16,425 bases of DNA from NCBI GenBank assembly GCA_002401295.1, contig NVSR01000012.1:1-16425 (forward strand). Reading direction: 5' to 3'. The notes below the pieces were generated by a model. That model made no database searches. It worked only from the letters and a program-made list of their open reading frames with translations, and was not told where the DNA came from. Shown here piece by piece: positions 1 to 8,357 of this stretch. The number at the start of each line of letters is the position of its first letter. Position 1 is the first letter of the stretch. The stretch is from SAR324 cluster bacterium (GTDB taxonomy: Bacteria; SAR324; XYD2-FULL-50-16). Made by a program: the position numbers and the translations under genes.

Positions 1-1
1 A

Positions 2-232
2 TCCCTCAGGGAACTCAGCAATCAGAAAAAAGAAGTCTATACGAAACAATTTATAGGGCAGGAACTATCGGTTCTCTTTGAAGGCAATCAAGGTGGAACA
101 CAATGGCATGGTTATACGGATAACTATATCCGTGTGGCCGTCGATTCGAATCAAACCTTAAAAAATGAAATCCGTCAGGTACGCTTAAGTTCCCAAAAAT
201 CAGGCATTGCACAAGGCGAGTTAATCAATTAA
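2..232 (+). CDS. mtaB: MtaB, tRNA t6A37 methylthiotransferase, C-terminal fragment
   Basis: This is the last 76 codons of a gene that enters from the left edge and ends in tandem TAA stops. The family is a radical-SAM Fe-S enzyme that adds a methylthio group to t6A at position 37 of tRNAs reading ANN codons. The radical-SAM and N-terminal methylthiotransferase domains lie outside the window. What remains is the end of the long helix (reading LRELSNQKK), then a small beta domain with QELSVLFEG and the diagnostic GYTDNYIRV, and a closing GELIN. GYTDNY is the TRAM-like tail of MtaB and separates it from MiaB and RimO in my reading. It is followed in the same direction by a small unknown gene and mrp. 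Identity rests on the C-terminal tail alone. Confidence 0.85.
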   Translation, partial: SLRELSNQKKEVYTKQFIGQELSVLFEGNQGGTQWHGYTDNYIRVAVDSNQTLKNEIRQVRLSSQKSGIAQGELIN

Positions 233-278
233 TAAATCAAAGAACAAGAAAATTAACCCCTTGCATCTTCTTTGAAAA

Positions 279-533
279 ATGGAAACTGAACAAACCTATA
301 TTAGCTACCTTAAGCTGGAACAACCTCAGATCTGGCTCAGCATTCTTCGAGCGTCTGAGGATGGATTAATTTTTGTTGATGAAGACCATGACTCCGTGAC
401 CGCGACAGCTCGATTACTGTTGACTTATCCGGACCTGCATGAGGTCTTGAATATGCTCACTGAAAACTGGATCAAGCTGAAATCAGAAGAAACAGGTCAC
501 AACCTTCTCCAAAACCTCCTTCAACAGCAGTAG
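279..533 (+). CDS. Small protein of unknown function (84 aa), possibly DUF4911-like
   Basis: Encodes 84 residues with no signal peptide, membrane segment or cysteine. It is acidic in the middle (VDEDHDS, residues 33-39) and ends in a glutamine-rich helix. The pattern of a short strand, LEQPQIWLSILRASEDGL, an acidic turn, then LLLTYPDLHEVLNML recalls DUF4911 proteins of Deltaproteobacteria. That match is from memory and weak. The gene sits 46 bp after mtaB and 5 bp before the mrp start, so co-transcription and coupling with mrp are likely. No good Shine-Dalgarno sequence precedes the ATG, where the upstream bases are A-rich. It is probably a real gene because the reading frame fills the gap between two clear genes in the same direction. 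Function is not known. Confidence 0.65.
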   Translation: METEQTYISYLKLEQPQIWLSILRASEDGLIFVDEDHDSVTATARLLLTYPDLHEVLNMLTENWIKLKSEETGHNLLQNLLQQQ

Positions 534-538
534 AAATT

Positions 539-1579
539 ATGAGTGAACTGATTCAAGCCGTTACAGCAGTACTTTCCAATTTGATCGAACCGAAATTGAA
601 ATGGTCCCTCGGATCCTTGAACTTGATTAAGGAAGTACAAGTTCATGATCACAAGCTACGTCTCAAAATTGATCTGGTAACAGACGATGAGAACTTGAAA
701 GCTCAATTCCAAGATCAAGTTTTTCAAGCCTTAACGGATTTTAATTTTGCTGAGATTGACCTGACTCTCGATCGAGTCAACGTTGCTCGCCAAGGGCTGG
801 AAGGTATCAAACACGTAATCCTGGTTGGTAGCGGTAAAGGTGGGGTAGGGAAATCTACCATCGCTACGAATCTGGCTGCCATACTCAAACTACGGGGACA
901 CAGCGTCGGTTTGATGGATGCGGATATTTACGGTCCCAGTATTCCGATTTTAATGGGTATTACTAAAGAGAAGCCCCAGGTCCTGGACGATGAATTCCTG
1001 CAGCCCATTGAAGCACATGGCATCAAAACTATCTCCGTAGGCAGCCTGGTACCGGCAGATAAAGCCATCTCTTGGCGTGGACAATTAGTCAGCGGTACGA
1101 TCCTGCAGTTTATCCGTAAGATCAACTGGGGAGATTTAGACTATTTGATCATTGATATGCCTCCGGGTACCGGAGATATCCAACTAACAATTGCCCACGA
1201 ATTGAAAGTAAAGGGAGTGATTGTCGTCAGTATGCCCCAACAAGTAGTGATCGGAGATGTGAAACGTAGTTTGGATCTTTATCGTGAAAAACAGATCCCT
1301 GTTTTGGGCGTCATTCAGAATATGGTTTCCTATCAATGCGAATGCTGTGGCAGTCAACAGACTATTTTCCCGGGGGTAGAGGAACAATTGGCAGGGGTAG
1401 AACAGATTGGTTCGTTGAGCTTGAAACCCGACCTGTGTAAAGCCGGGAATGAGGGGATTCCTTACGTTCTAAAAAATCAGTCTGATGAAATTTATCAGGA
1501 GTTTGAGCGAATCGCCATCCAGCTGGAGAAGCGACTCGAAACGGGGCTTATTTTTCCGCAAACTGTTCCTGAAAACTGA
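539..1579 (+). CDS. mrp: Mrp/ApbC/NBP35-family Fe-S carrier P-loop ATPase
   Basis: Encodes 346 residues with the standard two-part Mrp layout. Residues 1 to about 85 form an MIP18/DUF59-type N-terminal domain. From about 90 onward is the deviant-Walker SIMIBI ATPase: GKGGVGKST at 99-107, DADIYGPSIP at 128-137, and DMPPGTGD at 206-213. The CxxC pair that binds the bridging Fe-S cluster is C267/C270 in CECCG, followed by IFPG. The extra cysteine C269 inside the pair is a small oddity, since CPxCG is more usual. The family carries and delivers Fe-S clusters in the cytoplasm. The start at 539 lies 5 bp after the stop of the small upstream gene. The last 32 bp overlap the 3' end of the convergent gene on the minus strand. 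Confidence 0.95.
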   Translation: MSELIQAVTAVLSNLIEPKLKWSLGSLNLIKEVQVHDHKLRLKIDLVTDDENLKAQFQDQVFQALTDFNFAEIDLTLDRVNVARQGLEGIKHVILVGSGKGGVGKSTIATNLAAILKLRGHSVGLMDADIYGPSIPILMGITKEKPQVLDDEFLQPIEAHGIKTISVGSLVPADKAISWRGQLVSGTILQFIRKINWGDLDYLIIDMPPGTGDIQLTIAHELKVKGVIVVSMPQQVVIGDVKRSLDLYREKQIPVLGVIQNMVSYQCECCGSQQTIFPGVEEQLAGVEQIGSLSLKPDLCKAGNEGIPYVLKNQSDEIYQEFERIAIQLEKRLETGLIFPQTVPEN

Positions 1580-2558
1580 TTCGAATCAGTTCGTCTTCTA
1601 AGATCCCCACCAGTTTATTGGTGCCTAAGGAGACGACGTTTACAAAATGGATGGATCGCTCATCCAGGGATGTCTTGATTGATTGAATTTTTGCATGGCT
1701 GGGATAGAGAGATTGAAAAATCACCAGATCACATTTAGCGAAATGGTGAAATCCTTTCGCTTCATTTTCCTGAGTGATATCCAACCATTTCAAAATCAGC
1801 TTTCCTGGTAGGCTGTAACTATTCTCTAACTCATCAACCATCTCTTTTGCTCCCCCCAGAATCGTAACATGAAAACCACGATCTGACGGAATTTTTACGG
1901 GGATCAATTGCTTCAGTTTTAAATCCCGCTCTATCTTATAGTCCACGATTTCCTGCTCTGTCCAAGAGGTGGATTTGACCAAGTTCATGCGGATATGTTC
2001 CAGCGTTTTGCGCAGGTCTTTTCCCATCCGGGTTTCCGTATTTTTTGTATTGGTTTCATTCATACGGTCCACTAACAGCTGCACTACAGAGTCATCGCTT
2101 AGGAACTCTTCAAACAGGTCAAAATCAGCCCAAATTTCATTGGCGAAATCCGCGGCCTCAAAAAAGTTCGTAGTATTTTTTAATTGTTCTCGAATGCGAT
2201 TTAGCTGATGTTCAGTATACTTTTTTCTTTGTTCTTTACGACCGGCGTGATCACTGGCTTGCTCTTGCGTTAAAAGGTCTAAGGACAGTTCTTTTTCCGC
2301 AATCAGTTCAATGTTTTCCAGGTAATTCTCTAGCTGAGACAAGGTACCTTCGATTTGAGCTTTCAACTTTTCATCAGACTCAACCTGATCGCCCAAGGCG
2401 GTTAGCTCAGCTATTCTGTTTTCCACTTCCGGACGAATGATTTCTATTTTTTCATCCACCCGATGGATATACTGGCGACGGGCGTCCTGTTCGGCAATAT
2501 AGCCCTTGGCTTGATTGATCAAACGATCAATCGGTTCAAAAATCGATTTAATATTCAT
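1548..2558 (-). CDS. Coiled-coil protein with a DUF2325-like C-terminal domain
   Basis: Encodes 336 residues. About residues 35-130 are charged, heptad-like helix rich in E, K, Q and L, likely a coiled coil. Residues 130-220 are helical and acidic. Residues 228-325 look like a compact alpha/beta domain: FHVTILGG, then FAKCDLVIFQSLYPSHAKIQSIK (read at 273-295), then IHFVNVVSLGTNKL. The order of a VxxxGG strand-turn, a 'cDLVIF' strand, an SHxxxxxxK helix and a further strand resembles DUF2325, a Rossmann-like domain of unknown function. This is pattern recognition without an alignment. There is no signal peptide or membrane segment, so it is probably cytoplasmic. The start has an upstream TTAGGT about ten bases away. 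It lies 169 bp downstream of carB on the same strand, separated by a hairpin. Its 3' end overlaps mrp by 32 bp in convergent orientation. Confidence 0.8.
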   Translation of the reverse strand: MNIKSIFEPIDRLINQAKGYIAEQDARRQYIHRVDEKIEIIRPEVENRIAELTALGDQVESDEKLKAQIEGTLSQLENYLENIELIAEKELSLDLLTQEQASDHAGRKEQRKKYTEHQLNRIREQLKNTTNFFEAADFANEIWADFDLFEEFLSDDSVVQLLVDRMNETNTKNTETRMGKDLRKTLEHIRMNLVKSTSWTEQEIVDYKIERDLKLKQLIPVKIPSDRGFHVTILGGAKEMVDELENSYSLPGKLILKWLDITQENEAKGFHHFAKCDLVIFQSLYPSHAKIQSIKTSLDERSIHFVNVVSLGTNKLVGILEDELIRISFQEQFAEK

Positions 2559-2617
2559 ATTGAGTACCTAAGAATAATGATTGATTATTTGATTTTATTA
2601 AATAATTCGTCTCACCT

Positions 2618-2645
2618 CTCGGAGAGGGCAGAAGCTCTCTCCGAG
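2618..2645. repeat. Perfect 9-bp inverted repeat between carB and the coiled-coil gene
   Basis: CTCGGAGAG at 2618-2626 pairs with CTCTCCGAG at 2637-2645 around a 10-nt loop. On the minus strand, the direction of transcription from carB, no run of T follows the stem, so it is not a textbook intrinsic terminator. It may stabilise the carB mRNA 3' end, serve as an RNA processing point, or partly terminate. The 169-bp spacer holds no other gene that I can support. Confidence 0.6.
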
Positions 2646-2727
2646 GCAGTGTGAAGAAGTAACCGGTTATATTAACAGAGTTCCGGCATCTCTGGAAAGG
2701 ACTCTACAGAGCTGTGTCTAAAGAGTG

Positions 2728-5700
2728 TTAATACTCATCCCACGCCTTAATTGCCAGGTCCTGATCCGGTTTACTATAGATAGCTTCCACCAGTCTTTTT
2801 GCTAACTGAATGTTAGTAATGAGTGGTGTACCCAAATCTACAGCCTTCCGACGCACTTTATAACCATTGGTGATTTCCTCTACTTCAGCATTTTTAGGAA
2901 TATTCACAACCAAGTCCAGAGAGTTTTGAGCTAGAAGATCCAGTACATTTGATCCTTCTTGCTCATCCGGCCAAGCGGCTAGTGTGACCTTAATACCCGA
3001 TTCCTTTAGGAAATGATAAGTTCCTGTCGTCGCAAATATTTTAATGTCCATTTTCTGCAATAGCCTTGCGGCTTCCAGAAAATAAGCTTTTTGCTCGATT
3101 GATCCCGTTGAAATCAGCATACTCTTGATCGGGAAGCGGAAACCTACGGACCTCATGGCCTTTAAGAGAGCTTCATGGAAATCATCGCCCAAGCAACCAA
3201 CTTCACCGGTTGAAGCCATTTCCACACCTAGAGTAGGGTCAGCCCCCAACAAGCGAGTGAAAGAGAAATGAGACGCTTTGACACCAACGTAATCCAATTC
3301 CATGAAGGAACGATTGTCCTCTGGGAAGGGCTTACCCAAAATGGCCTGTGTGGCCACTTCAATAAAGTTCTTCTTACAAACCTTGGAGACAAAAGGAAAA
3401 CTACGACTGGCGCGTAAGTTACACTCAATCACCTTGACACTGTTTTCCTTCGCAATGAACTGCATGTTGAAGGGACCGGTGATGTGCAATTCTTTAGCGA
3501 TTTGACGGGCGATCAACTTAATGCGCCGGATTGTTTCCAGAAAAGTTCGTTGAGGAGGTAAGACCAAGGTCGCGTCTCCCGAATGAACTCCCGCATTTTC
3601 CACATGCTCGGAAATCGCAAAGGTCACAATTTTTCCATCTTTAGCCACTGCGTCCAACTCAATTTCCTTCGCATTAGAAAGGAACTTAGAGATAACAACG
3701 GGATGATCCGTGGAAAGATCCGTCGCTTTTTGTAAGAAACTTTCGATTTCACGATCATTGTTGGCGACTCCCATGGCAGCCCCACTCAAGACGTAAGACG
3801 GGCGAACCAAGACGGGATAGTTTACTTTATGAGCAAATTTCTTCGCCTCGTCAATGCTTGTCAGCTCACTCCAGGCGGGCTGGTCGATTCCAAGGGTATC
3901 CAACATGCTGGAAAATTTATGTCGATCTTCACAGCGATCGATCTGCGTTGGAGTTGTTCCTAAGACCTTAGCACCCATTTGTTCTAAAGGCAGGGCCAGG
4001 TTGTTGGAAACTTGCCCTCCCATAGAAATCACGATTCCTTCGGGGGATTCCTTCTCGTAAATATCCAGGACTGTTTCCAAACGAATTTCGTCGAAGTACA
4101 AACGATCGACTTCATCGTAATCCGTAGAAACTGTTTCCGGATTGTAGTTAATCATAATCGATCGATAGCCTTCTTTTTTCACGGTCTTGACGGCATTCAC
4201 ACAACACCAGTCAAATTCAACGGAGCTTCCGATGCGGTAAGGCCCGGATCCCAACACCATGACGCTATTTTTATCACCCAGCTCGATATCATCTTCCGAT
4301 GCATTATAAGTCAGGTAGAGGTAATTCGTTTGAGCAGGGTATTCTCCTGCCAGCGTATCAATCTGCTTGACGTAAGGTGTGATACCATAGTTCAAGCGCA
4401 TTTTACGAACGATCCGCTCGGTGGTTCCTAGTAATTTACCCAATTGGGGGTCAGAGAAACCAACTCGTTTGGCTTCATCCATGACATGCCTCGGGCAGTT
4501 ACCTCCGGAATACTCACCCACCAGGCCTTCAACTCGAACAATGTTGGCTAGCTTGTGTAGAAACCAGGGGTCAATATCCGTATGTTTGTACAGTTCATCG
4601 ACGGACATACCCTGCTTCAGGGCAGAGGCAACCGAAAAGATTCGTTCATCCGTAGGATTGATCAGCTCTTCCAACAGCTCTTCATCATTCTTTTTGATGC
4701 CCAAGCCATTCGGATTAGTGACCAAGCCCCAAGCGCCGATATCCAACATGCGCAAAGCTTTTTGCAAAGCTTCCTGGAAAGTCTTACCAATGGACATGAC
4801 CTCACCCACAGACTTCATGCTAGAGCCAATCTGTGTGGAGACACGGCGGAATTTTTTCAAATCCCAACGAGGAATTTTTACAACCACATAATCCAAGGCC
4901 GGCTCAAAACAAGCCATTGTGGATAATGTTACGGAATTCTTCAATTCCGTCAGACTGTATCCCAAGCCCAGTTTTGCCGCTATAAATGCCAGAGGATAAC
5001 CCGTAGCCTTAGAGGCCAGGGCTGAACTTCGAGACAAACGTGCATTGACTTCAATCACCCGATACTCTTCGGATTTTGGATTCAGAGCATACTGAATATT
5101 ACACTCCCCTATCACACCCAGGTGACGAACCGTTTTGATCGCGATTTCCCGGAGCATATGATACTCACTATTGGAAAGCGTCTGGCTAGGAGCAATCACG
5201 ATGGACTCCCCCGTATGGATGCCCAGAGGATCGAAGTTTTCCATATTACAAACTGTAATACAGTTATCGTAGCAATCACGGACGACTTCGTATTCGACTT
5301 CCTTCCAGCCTTTCAAGTACTCTTCAACCAGGAGTTGAGAAGTATGAGAAAGCGCATTGACAGCCAGATCCTTGACTTCTTCTTCATTCCAACAAACACC
5401 GGAGCCGAGTCCTCCCAGAGCGAATCCCAGACGAATCATCACGGGGAAACCGATTTCCTCGGCAACTTGTAAGGCTTCTTCTACAGTGCTCGCGGCTCGA
5501 CTTCTAGGTACGGGCACATCAATTTCCGCCAATTTTTCAGCAAAAACTTGTCGATCCTCAGTGGATCGAATGACATCAACAGGAGTTCCGACGACCTGGA
5601 CATTGTATTTTTCCAGGATGCCTGTTTCATCCAGTATCATCCCGCAATTCAAGGCAGTTTGCCCACCGAAGGCTAAGAGAATCCCATCGGGACGCTCTTT

Positions 5701-5931
5701 TTTAATAACACCTTCAATAAAATCAGCTGTTACTGGCAGCAAATAAACTTTATCCGCCAGGTGATCCGAGGTTTGGATTGTTGCGATATTGGGATTCACC
5801 AAAACCGTATAGATTCCTTCCTGCTTGAGTGCTTTAATGGCCTGGCTTCCAGAATAGTCAAATTCCCCCGCCTCCCCAATTTTCAGGGCACCACTCCCCA
5901 AAATAATTACTTTGCTAATATTGTGTTCCAT
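2728..5931 (-). CDS. carB: Carbamoyl-phosphate synthetase large subunit, CAD-like type
   Basis: Encodes 1067 residues, full length for the family. It makes carbamoyl phosphate from bicarbonate, ATP and ammonia passed from CarA. Domains in order: first synthetase half, residues 1 to about 400 (ILGSGALKIGEAGEFDYSG at 10-28; ALGGLGSG at 171-178; metal/ATP residues E294 and N296 in VIEVNARLSRSS); an oligomerisation region, about 400-550; second half, about 555-930 (LGSGPYRIGSSVEFDW at 560-575; RPSYVLSGAAM at 710-720; E836 and N838 in VIECNLRASRS); and a C-terminal MGS-like allosteric domain, about 935-1055, with ATTGTYHFL. Many stretches, such as GGQTALNCG, LKGWKEVEYEVVRD and PAQTNYLYLTY, match the animal CAD/CPS1 type rather than E. 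coli CarB. The start has AAAGGGA just upstream and lies 40 bp after carA, so the two form one operon. Confidence 0.97.
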   Translation of the reverse strand: MEHNISKVIILGSGALKIGEAGEFDYSGSQAIKALKQEGIYTVLVNPNIATIQTSDHLADKVYLLPVTADFIEGVIKKERPDGILLAFGGQTALNCGMILDETGILEKYNVQVVGTPVDVIRSTEDRQVFAEKLAEIDVPVPRSRAASTVEEALQVAEEIGFPVMIRLGFALGGLGSGVCWNEEEVKDLAVNALSHTSQLLVEEYLKGWKEVEYEVVRDCYDNCITVCNMENFDPLGIHTGESIVIAPSQTLSNSEYHMLREIAIKTVRHLGVIGECNIQYALNPKSEEYRVIEVNARLSRSSALASKATGYPLAFIAAKLGLGYSLTELKNSVTLSTMACFEPALDYVVVKIPRWDLKKFRRVSTQIGSSMKSVGEVMSIGKTFQEALQKALRMLDIGAWGLVTNPNGLGIKKNDEELLEELINPTDERIFSVASALKQGMSVDELYKHTDIDPWFLHKLANIVRVEGLVGEYSGGNCPRHVMDEAKRVGFSDPQLGKLLGTTERIVRKMRLNYGITPYVKQIDTLAGEYPAQTNYLYLTYNASEDDIELGDKNSVMVLGSGPYRIGSSVEFDWCCVNAVKTVKKEGYRSIMINYNPETVSTDYDEVDRLYFDEIRLETVLDIYEKESPEGIVISMGGQVSNNLALPLEQMGAKVLGTTPTQIDRCEDRHKFSSMLDTLGIDQPAWSELTSIDEAKKFAHKVNYPVLVRPSYVLSGAAMGVANNDREIESFLQKATDLSTDHPVVISKFLSNAKEIELDAVAKDGKIVTFAISEHVENAGVHSGDATLVLPPQRTFLETIRRIKLIARQIAKELHITGPFNMQFIAKENSVKVIECNLRASRSFPFVSKVCKKNFIEVATQAILGKPFPEDNRSFMELDYVGVKASHFSFTRLLGADPTLGVEMASTGEVGCLGDDFHEALLKAMRSVGFRFPIKSMLISTGSIEQKAYFLEAARLLQKMDIKIFATTGTYHFLKESGIKVTLAAWPDEQEGSNVLDLLAQNSLDLVVNIPKNAEVEEITNGYKVRRKAVDLGTPLITNIQLAKRLVEAIYSKPDQDLAIKAWDEY

Positions 5932-5971
5932 TTCCCTTTACCTAATTCACAAGTCTAAAAGCAGGAGATCC

Positions 5972-7021
5972 CTATAACATAGCTACAAATTCATCAAACA
6001 AGAAGGCCGTATCCACGGGTCCGGGCATGGCTTCTGGATGAAATTGGACACTTCGAATGGGCTTGGTCCGATGCCTGATGCCTTCATTACTGCCATCATT
6101 CGCATTAAAGAACCAAGGTTGCCAATCAGCGGGTAAGGTTTGATCATCAATGGCATAACCATGATTCTGGGAAGTAATGAAGCAGCGCTTCGTACCCACA
6201 AGAATACAAGGTTGATTCTGAGAACGGTGTCCGAACTTTAATTTATAGCTCTGTGCCCCGGCAGCCAAAGCCAGGATCTGATGGCCCAGACAGATACCAA
6301 AAATCGGTTTATCCTTATCCAACCACTTACGGACATTGGCGATAGTTTCCGGAATTTTGGTTGGATCTCCGGGGCCATTGGAAAGCATGATGCCATCAAA
6401 TTCCTCATTCGAGAAATCGTAATCCCAGGGAACTCTCAAAACGGAAACATCACGATTGAGGAAGCTACGGATGATGTTATTTTTACATCCCGTATCTACT
6501 AATAAAACTTTTTTCTCCCCTCTTTCATAAAGGATCGGCTCTTTAATACTAACTTGAGCTACCAGATTGTCTTTACTGGGGTCATAGAAGGGAATATCTT
6601 TTCCTTGTGAAATTAATTTCCCTAATTGAGTACCCGCTGTTCTCAGCCTTTTTGTTAAGGCTCGTGTATCCACTCCCTGCAATCCGGGAATTTTATGCTC
6701 TTTCATCCAGGCATCCAAGCTCTGAACTGCATTCCAGTGGGAGTAGTCTTCCGTTAAGGAGGTAATCACAATCCCTTTCAAATGGATTTTATCCGATTCG
6801 AAATTGGCTTTTAAATTATCAACCATTGTCTGCGCGGGTACGCCGTAATTGCCGATAAGCGGGTAGGTAAAAACTAAGATCTCCCCTGTGTAAGAAGGAT
6901 CTGTAAGTGTCTCAGGATAGCCGACCATGCCGGTATTAAAAACTACTTCACCCGCAACCGAGCCGTTATATCCAAAATTTTTCCCCGAGAAAACAGTCCC
7001 ATCTTCAAGGATTAACTCCAT
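5972..7021 (-). CDS. carA: Carbamoyl-phosphate synthetase small (glutaminase) subunit, CAD-like type
   Basis: Encodes 349 residues, slightly shorter than E. coli CarA. The subunit hydrolyses glutamine and passes ammonia to CarB. The N-terminal CPSase domain (about 1-150) contains GEVVFNTGMVGYPETLTDPS. The class I glutamine amidotransferase domain (about 170-349) contains LSNGPGDP at 213-220, the nucleophile C244 in FGICLGHQ, TSQNHGYA at 283-290, and the triad partners H328 and E330 in SVQFHPE. All catalytic residues are present. Phrases such as NQPCILVG, LPADW and NANDGSNEGI follow the glutaminase part of animal CAD closely. The ATG at 7021 matches the conserved LEDGTVFSG opening. It is the first gene of the carAB unit; the 364 bp before it contain paired inverted motifs that may be regulatory. 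Confidence 0.97.
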   Translation of the reverse strand: MELILEDGTVFSGKNFGYNGSVAGEVVFNTGMVGYPETLTDPSYTGEILVFTYPLIGNYGVPAQTMVDNLKANFESDKIHLKGIVITSLTEDYSHWNAVQSLDAWMKEHKIPGLQGVDTRALTKRLRTAGTQLGKLISQGKDIPFYDPSKDNLVAQVSIKEPILYERGEKKVLLVDTGCKNNIIRSFLNRDVSVLRVPWDYDFSNEEFDGIMLSNGPGDPTKIPETIANVRKWLDKDKPIFGICLGHQILALAAGAQSYKLKFGHRSQNQPCILVGTKRCFITSQNHGYAIDDQTLPADWQPWFFNANDGSNEGIRHRTKPIRSVQFHPEAMPGPVDTAFLFDEFVAML

Positions 7022-7190
7022 CTGATCACCATGCGTAAAATTGTGTATTTACTGAGCCCTTAACCCCAAACTTTTCAGTCTCAGAGTCAAAGATTTTCCA
7101 TCACAAACTAGCTGTATATCGCAACAAACGAACAACTTTTCACCTCAAATTCAAAGCCTGAACCTCAATTTTTGGGTAAACTTTCCCAGA

Positions 7191-7239
7191 CTAACCCCTC
7201 TTAATTGCTTTGAATATTATTTTTTTAAAAGAGGAGTTA
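7191..7239. repeat. Imperfect inverted repeat in the carA upstream region (first pair)
   Basis: CTAACCCCTCTTAA at 7191-7204 faces AAAAGAGGAGTTA at 7227-7239. They form TAAC(C/T)CCTCTT arms with one mismatch and an AT-rich centre containing a run of T and A. It lies in the 364-bp gap (7022-7385) between ribF and carA, both on the minus strand. It may be an operator, an attenuator or a terminator for ribF; the sequence alone does not decide. Confidence 0.45.
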
Positions 7240-7272
7240 ATACACTGAAAACAATCAGCAATAATAACTTAT

Positions 7273-7314
7273 AAAAGGGGAGTAAATTCAGGGAAGGGGC
7301 TACTCTCCACTTTT
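7273..7314. repeat. Imperfect inverted repeat in the carA upstream region (second pair)
   Basis: AAAAGGGGAGTAA at 7273-7285 faces TACTCTCCACTTTT at 7301-7314, whose reverse complement is AAAAGTGGAGAGTA. The arms are close variants of those in the first pair at 7191-7239, so the spacer holds four related copies of roughly AAAAGnGGAGTTA in two facing pairs. The rest of 7022-7385 shows no open reading frame of useful size, no recognisable riboswitch and no convincing promoter hexamers. Confidence 0.4.
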
Positions 7315-7385
7315 AAGCTTCTCACCCCCTAATTGGGAGACGAAGGACGAAAAAGCGGAGCTTATTTTCAACAGAAAGAGGGACG

Positions 7386-8303
7386 TCACTGAAAGAACTG
7401 CCGAGCCGTTTGCACGTCTTCTTGAATCTGTTGTCTCAAACTCTCGGGAGAATCAAATTTCACTTCCTCACGAATATAGTGACATGGGAATACCTGCAGG
7501 TACTGATCATAGGCAATCCCATCATAGTCAAAAACATGGGTTTCTACTTTAAAGAGATTGCCTCCAAAAGTAGGTCGATGCCCCACATTGCAGACTCCCT
7601 GATAAGTCTCTCCCTCCAACTCCAATTCGCAGGCATAGACTCCTTTTCTTAGTGGCAATGAGATATCCGGCTCCAAATTGAGGGTTGGAAAGCCAATCGT
7701 ACGGCCAATTTGCTGCCCTCTTTTGATGATTCCGTTCACCGACCACCGACGCCCTAAGAATTGTTCTACCATCTCAAAGTCCCCTTCAAAGATCATGCGG
7801 CGGATCATCGTACTGGAAACGGTAATCCCCTTGGCTTTTACCGGCTCCATCTGAATAAACTCCACGCCTCTACGAGCAGCCTCTCGTTTCATCAAGTCGG
7901 CGGACCCCTCTCTGGCTTTACCAAAATTAAAATCATATCCAACGATAATTTTTTTTAATTTTAACAAGTGAAAAAGGTTATCCACGAACTCTTGGGGGCT
8001 TAAGGAAGCAAACCTGCGAGTAAAGGGAATGATGAAGCAGGCATCCAAACCCGTCTCTTGCAGAAGCTTCCACTTGCTTTGATTATCATACAAATGGCGA
8101 AAAGGGATTTCCGGCTGTAACAGTTTCTTCGGATGGGGGTCAAAAGTTAACAGACCACCTTTGATCTGCATTGCTTCCTGATCCGCAAGAACCCTGCGCA
8201 CTAGAGCTTGATGCCCGATGTGGTAGCCATCAAAATTACCAATAGTGATTACCCACTCTCCTTCCGGAGAATCGCTCTTAAATTTCTTATGAATTAATTC
8301 CAT
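7386..8303 (-). CDS. ribF: Bifunctional riboflavin kinase / FAD synthetase
   Basis: Encodes 305 residues, normal length. It phosphorylates riboflavin to FMN and adenylylates FMN to FAD in the cytoplasm. The N-terminal FAD synthetase domain (about 1-185) has the nucleotidyltransferase motif GNFDGYHIGH at 22-31, TFDPHP at 53-58, GYDFNFGKAREGS at 122-134, and the ISSTxIR-type motif as VSSTMIRRMI at 162-171. The C-terminal riboflavin kinase domain (about 186-305) has the GFPTLNL motif at 204-210, GVYAC at 221-225 and the metal-site glutamate region near VETHVFDYD. All key motifs are intact. The ATG at 8303 sits at the family's usual N-terminus; its ribosome binding site is weak. It is divergent from the 8542 gene and upstream of carA on the same strand, but a 364-bp spacer separates them. 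Confidence 0.96.
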   Translation of the reverse strand: MELIHKKFKSDSPEGEWVITIGNFDGYHIGHQALVRRVLADQEAMQIKGGLLTFDPHPKKLLQPEIPFRHLYDNQSKWKLLQETGLDACFIIPFTRRFASLSPQEFVDNLFHLLKLKKIIVGYDFNFGKAREGSADLMKREAARRGVEFIQMEPVKAKGITVSSTMIRRMIFEGDFEMVEQFLGRRWSVNGIIKRGQQIGRTIGFPTLNLEPDISLPLRKGVYACELELEGETYQGVCNVGHRPTFGGNLFKVETHVFDYDGIAYDQYLQVFPCHYIREEVKFDSPESLRQQIQEDVQTARQFFQ

Positions 8304-8357
8304 GCAACCAACTCTTCTTATTCGACGCTATCATATCAAAGTGATTTACTTTTCACA

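Noticed and set aside
2618..2645. Rho-independent terminator after carB
   Set aside because: The stem is good but no run of T follows it on the minus strand, so it is recorded as an inverted repeat only.
4012..4926. Three plus-strand open frames of 114-156 codons antisense to carB
   Set aside because: They lie wholly inside the carB coding region, overlap one another in different frames, have no recognisable domains, and are explained by the codon use of the real gene.
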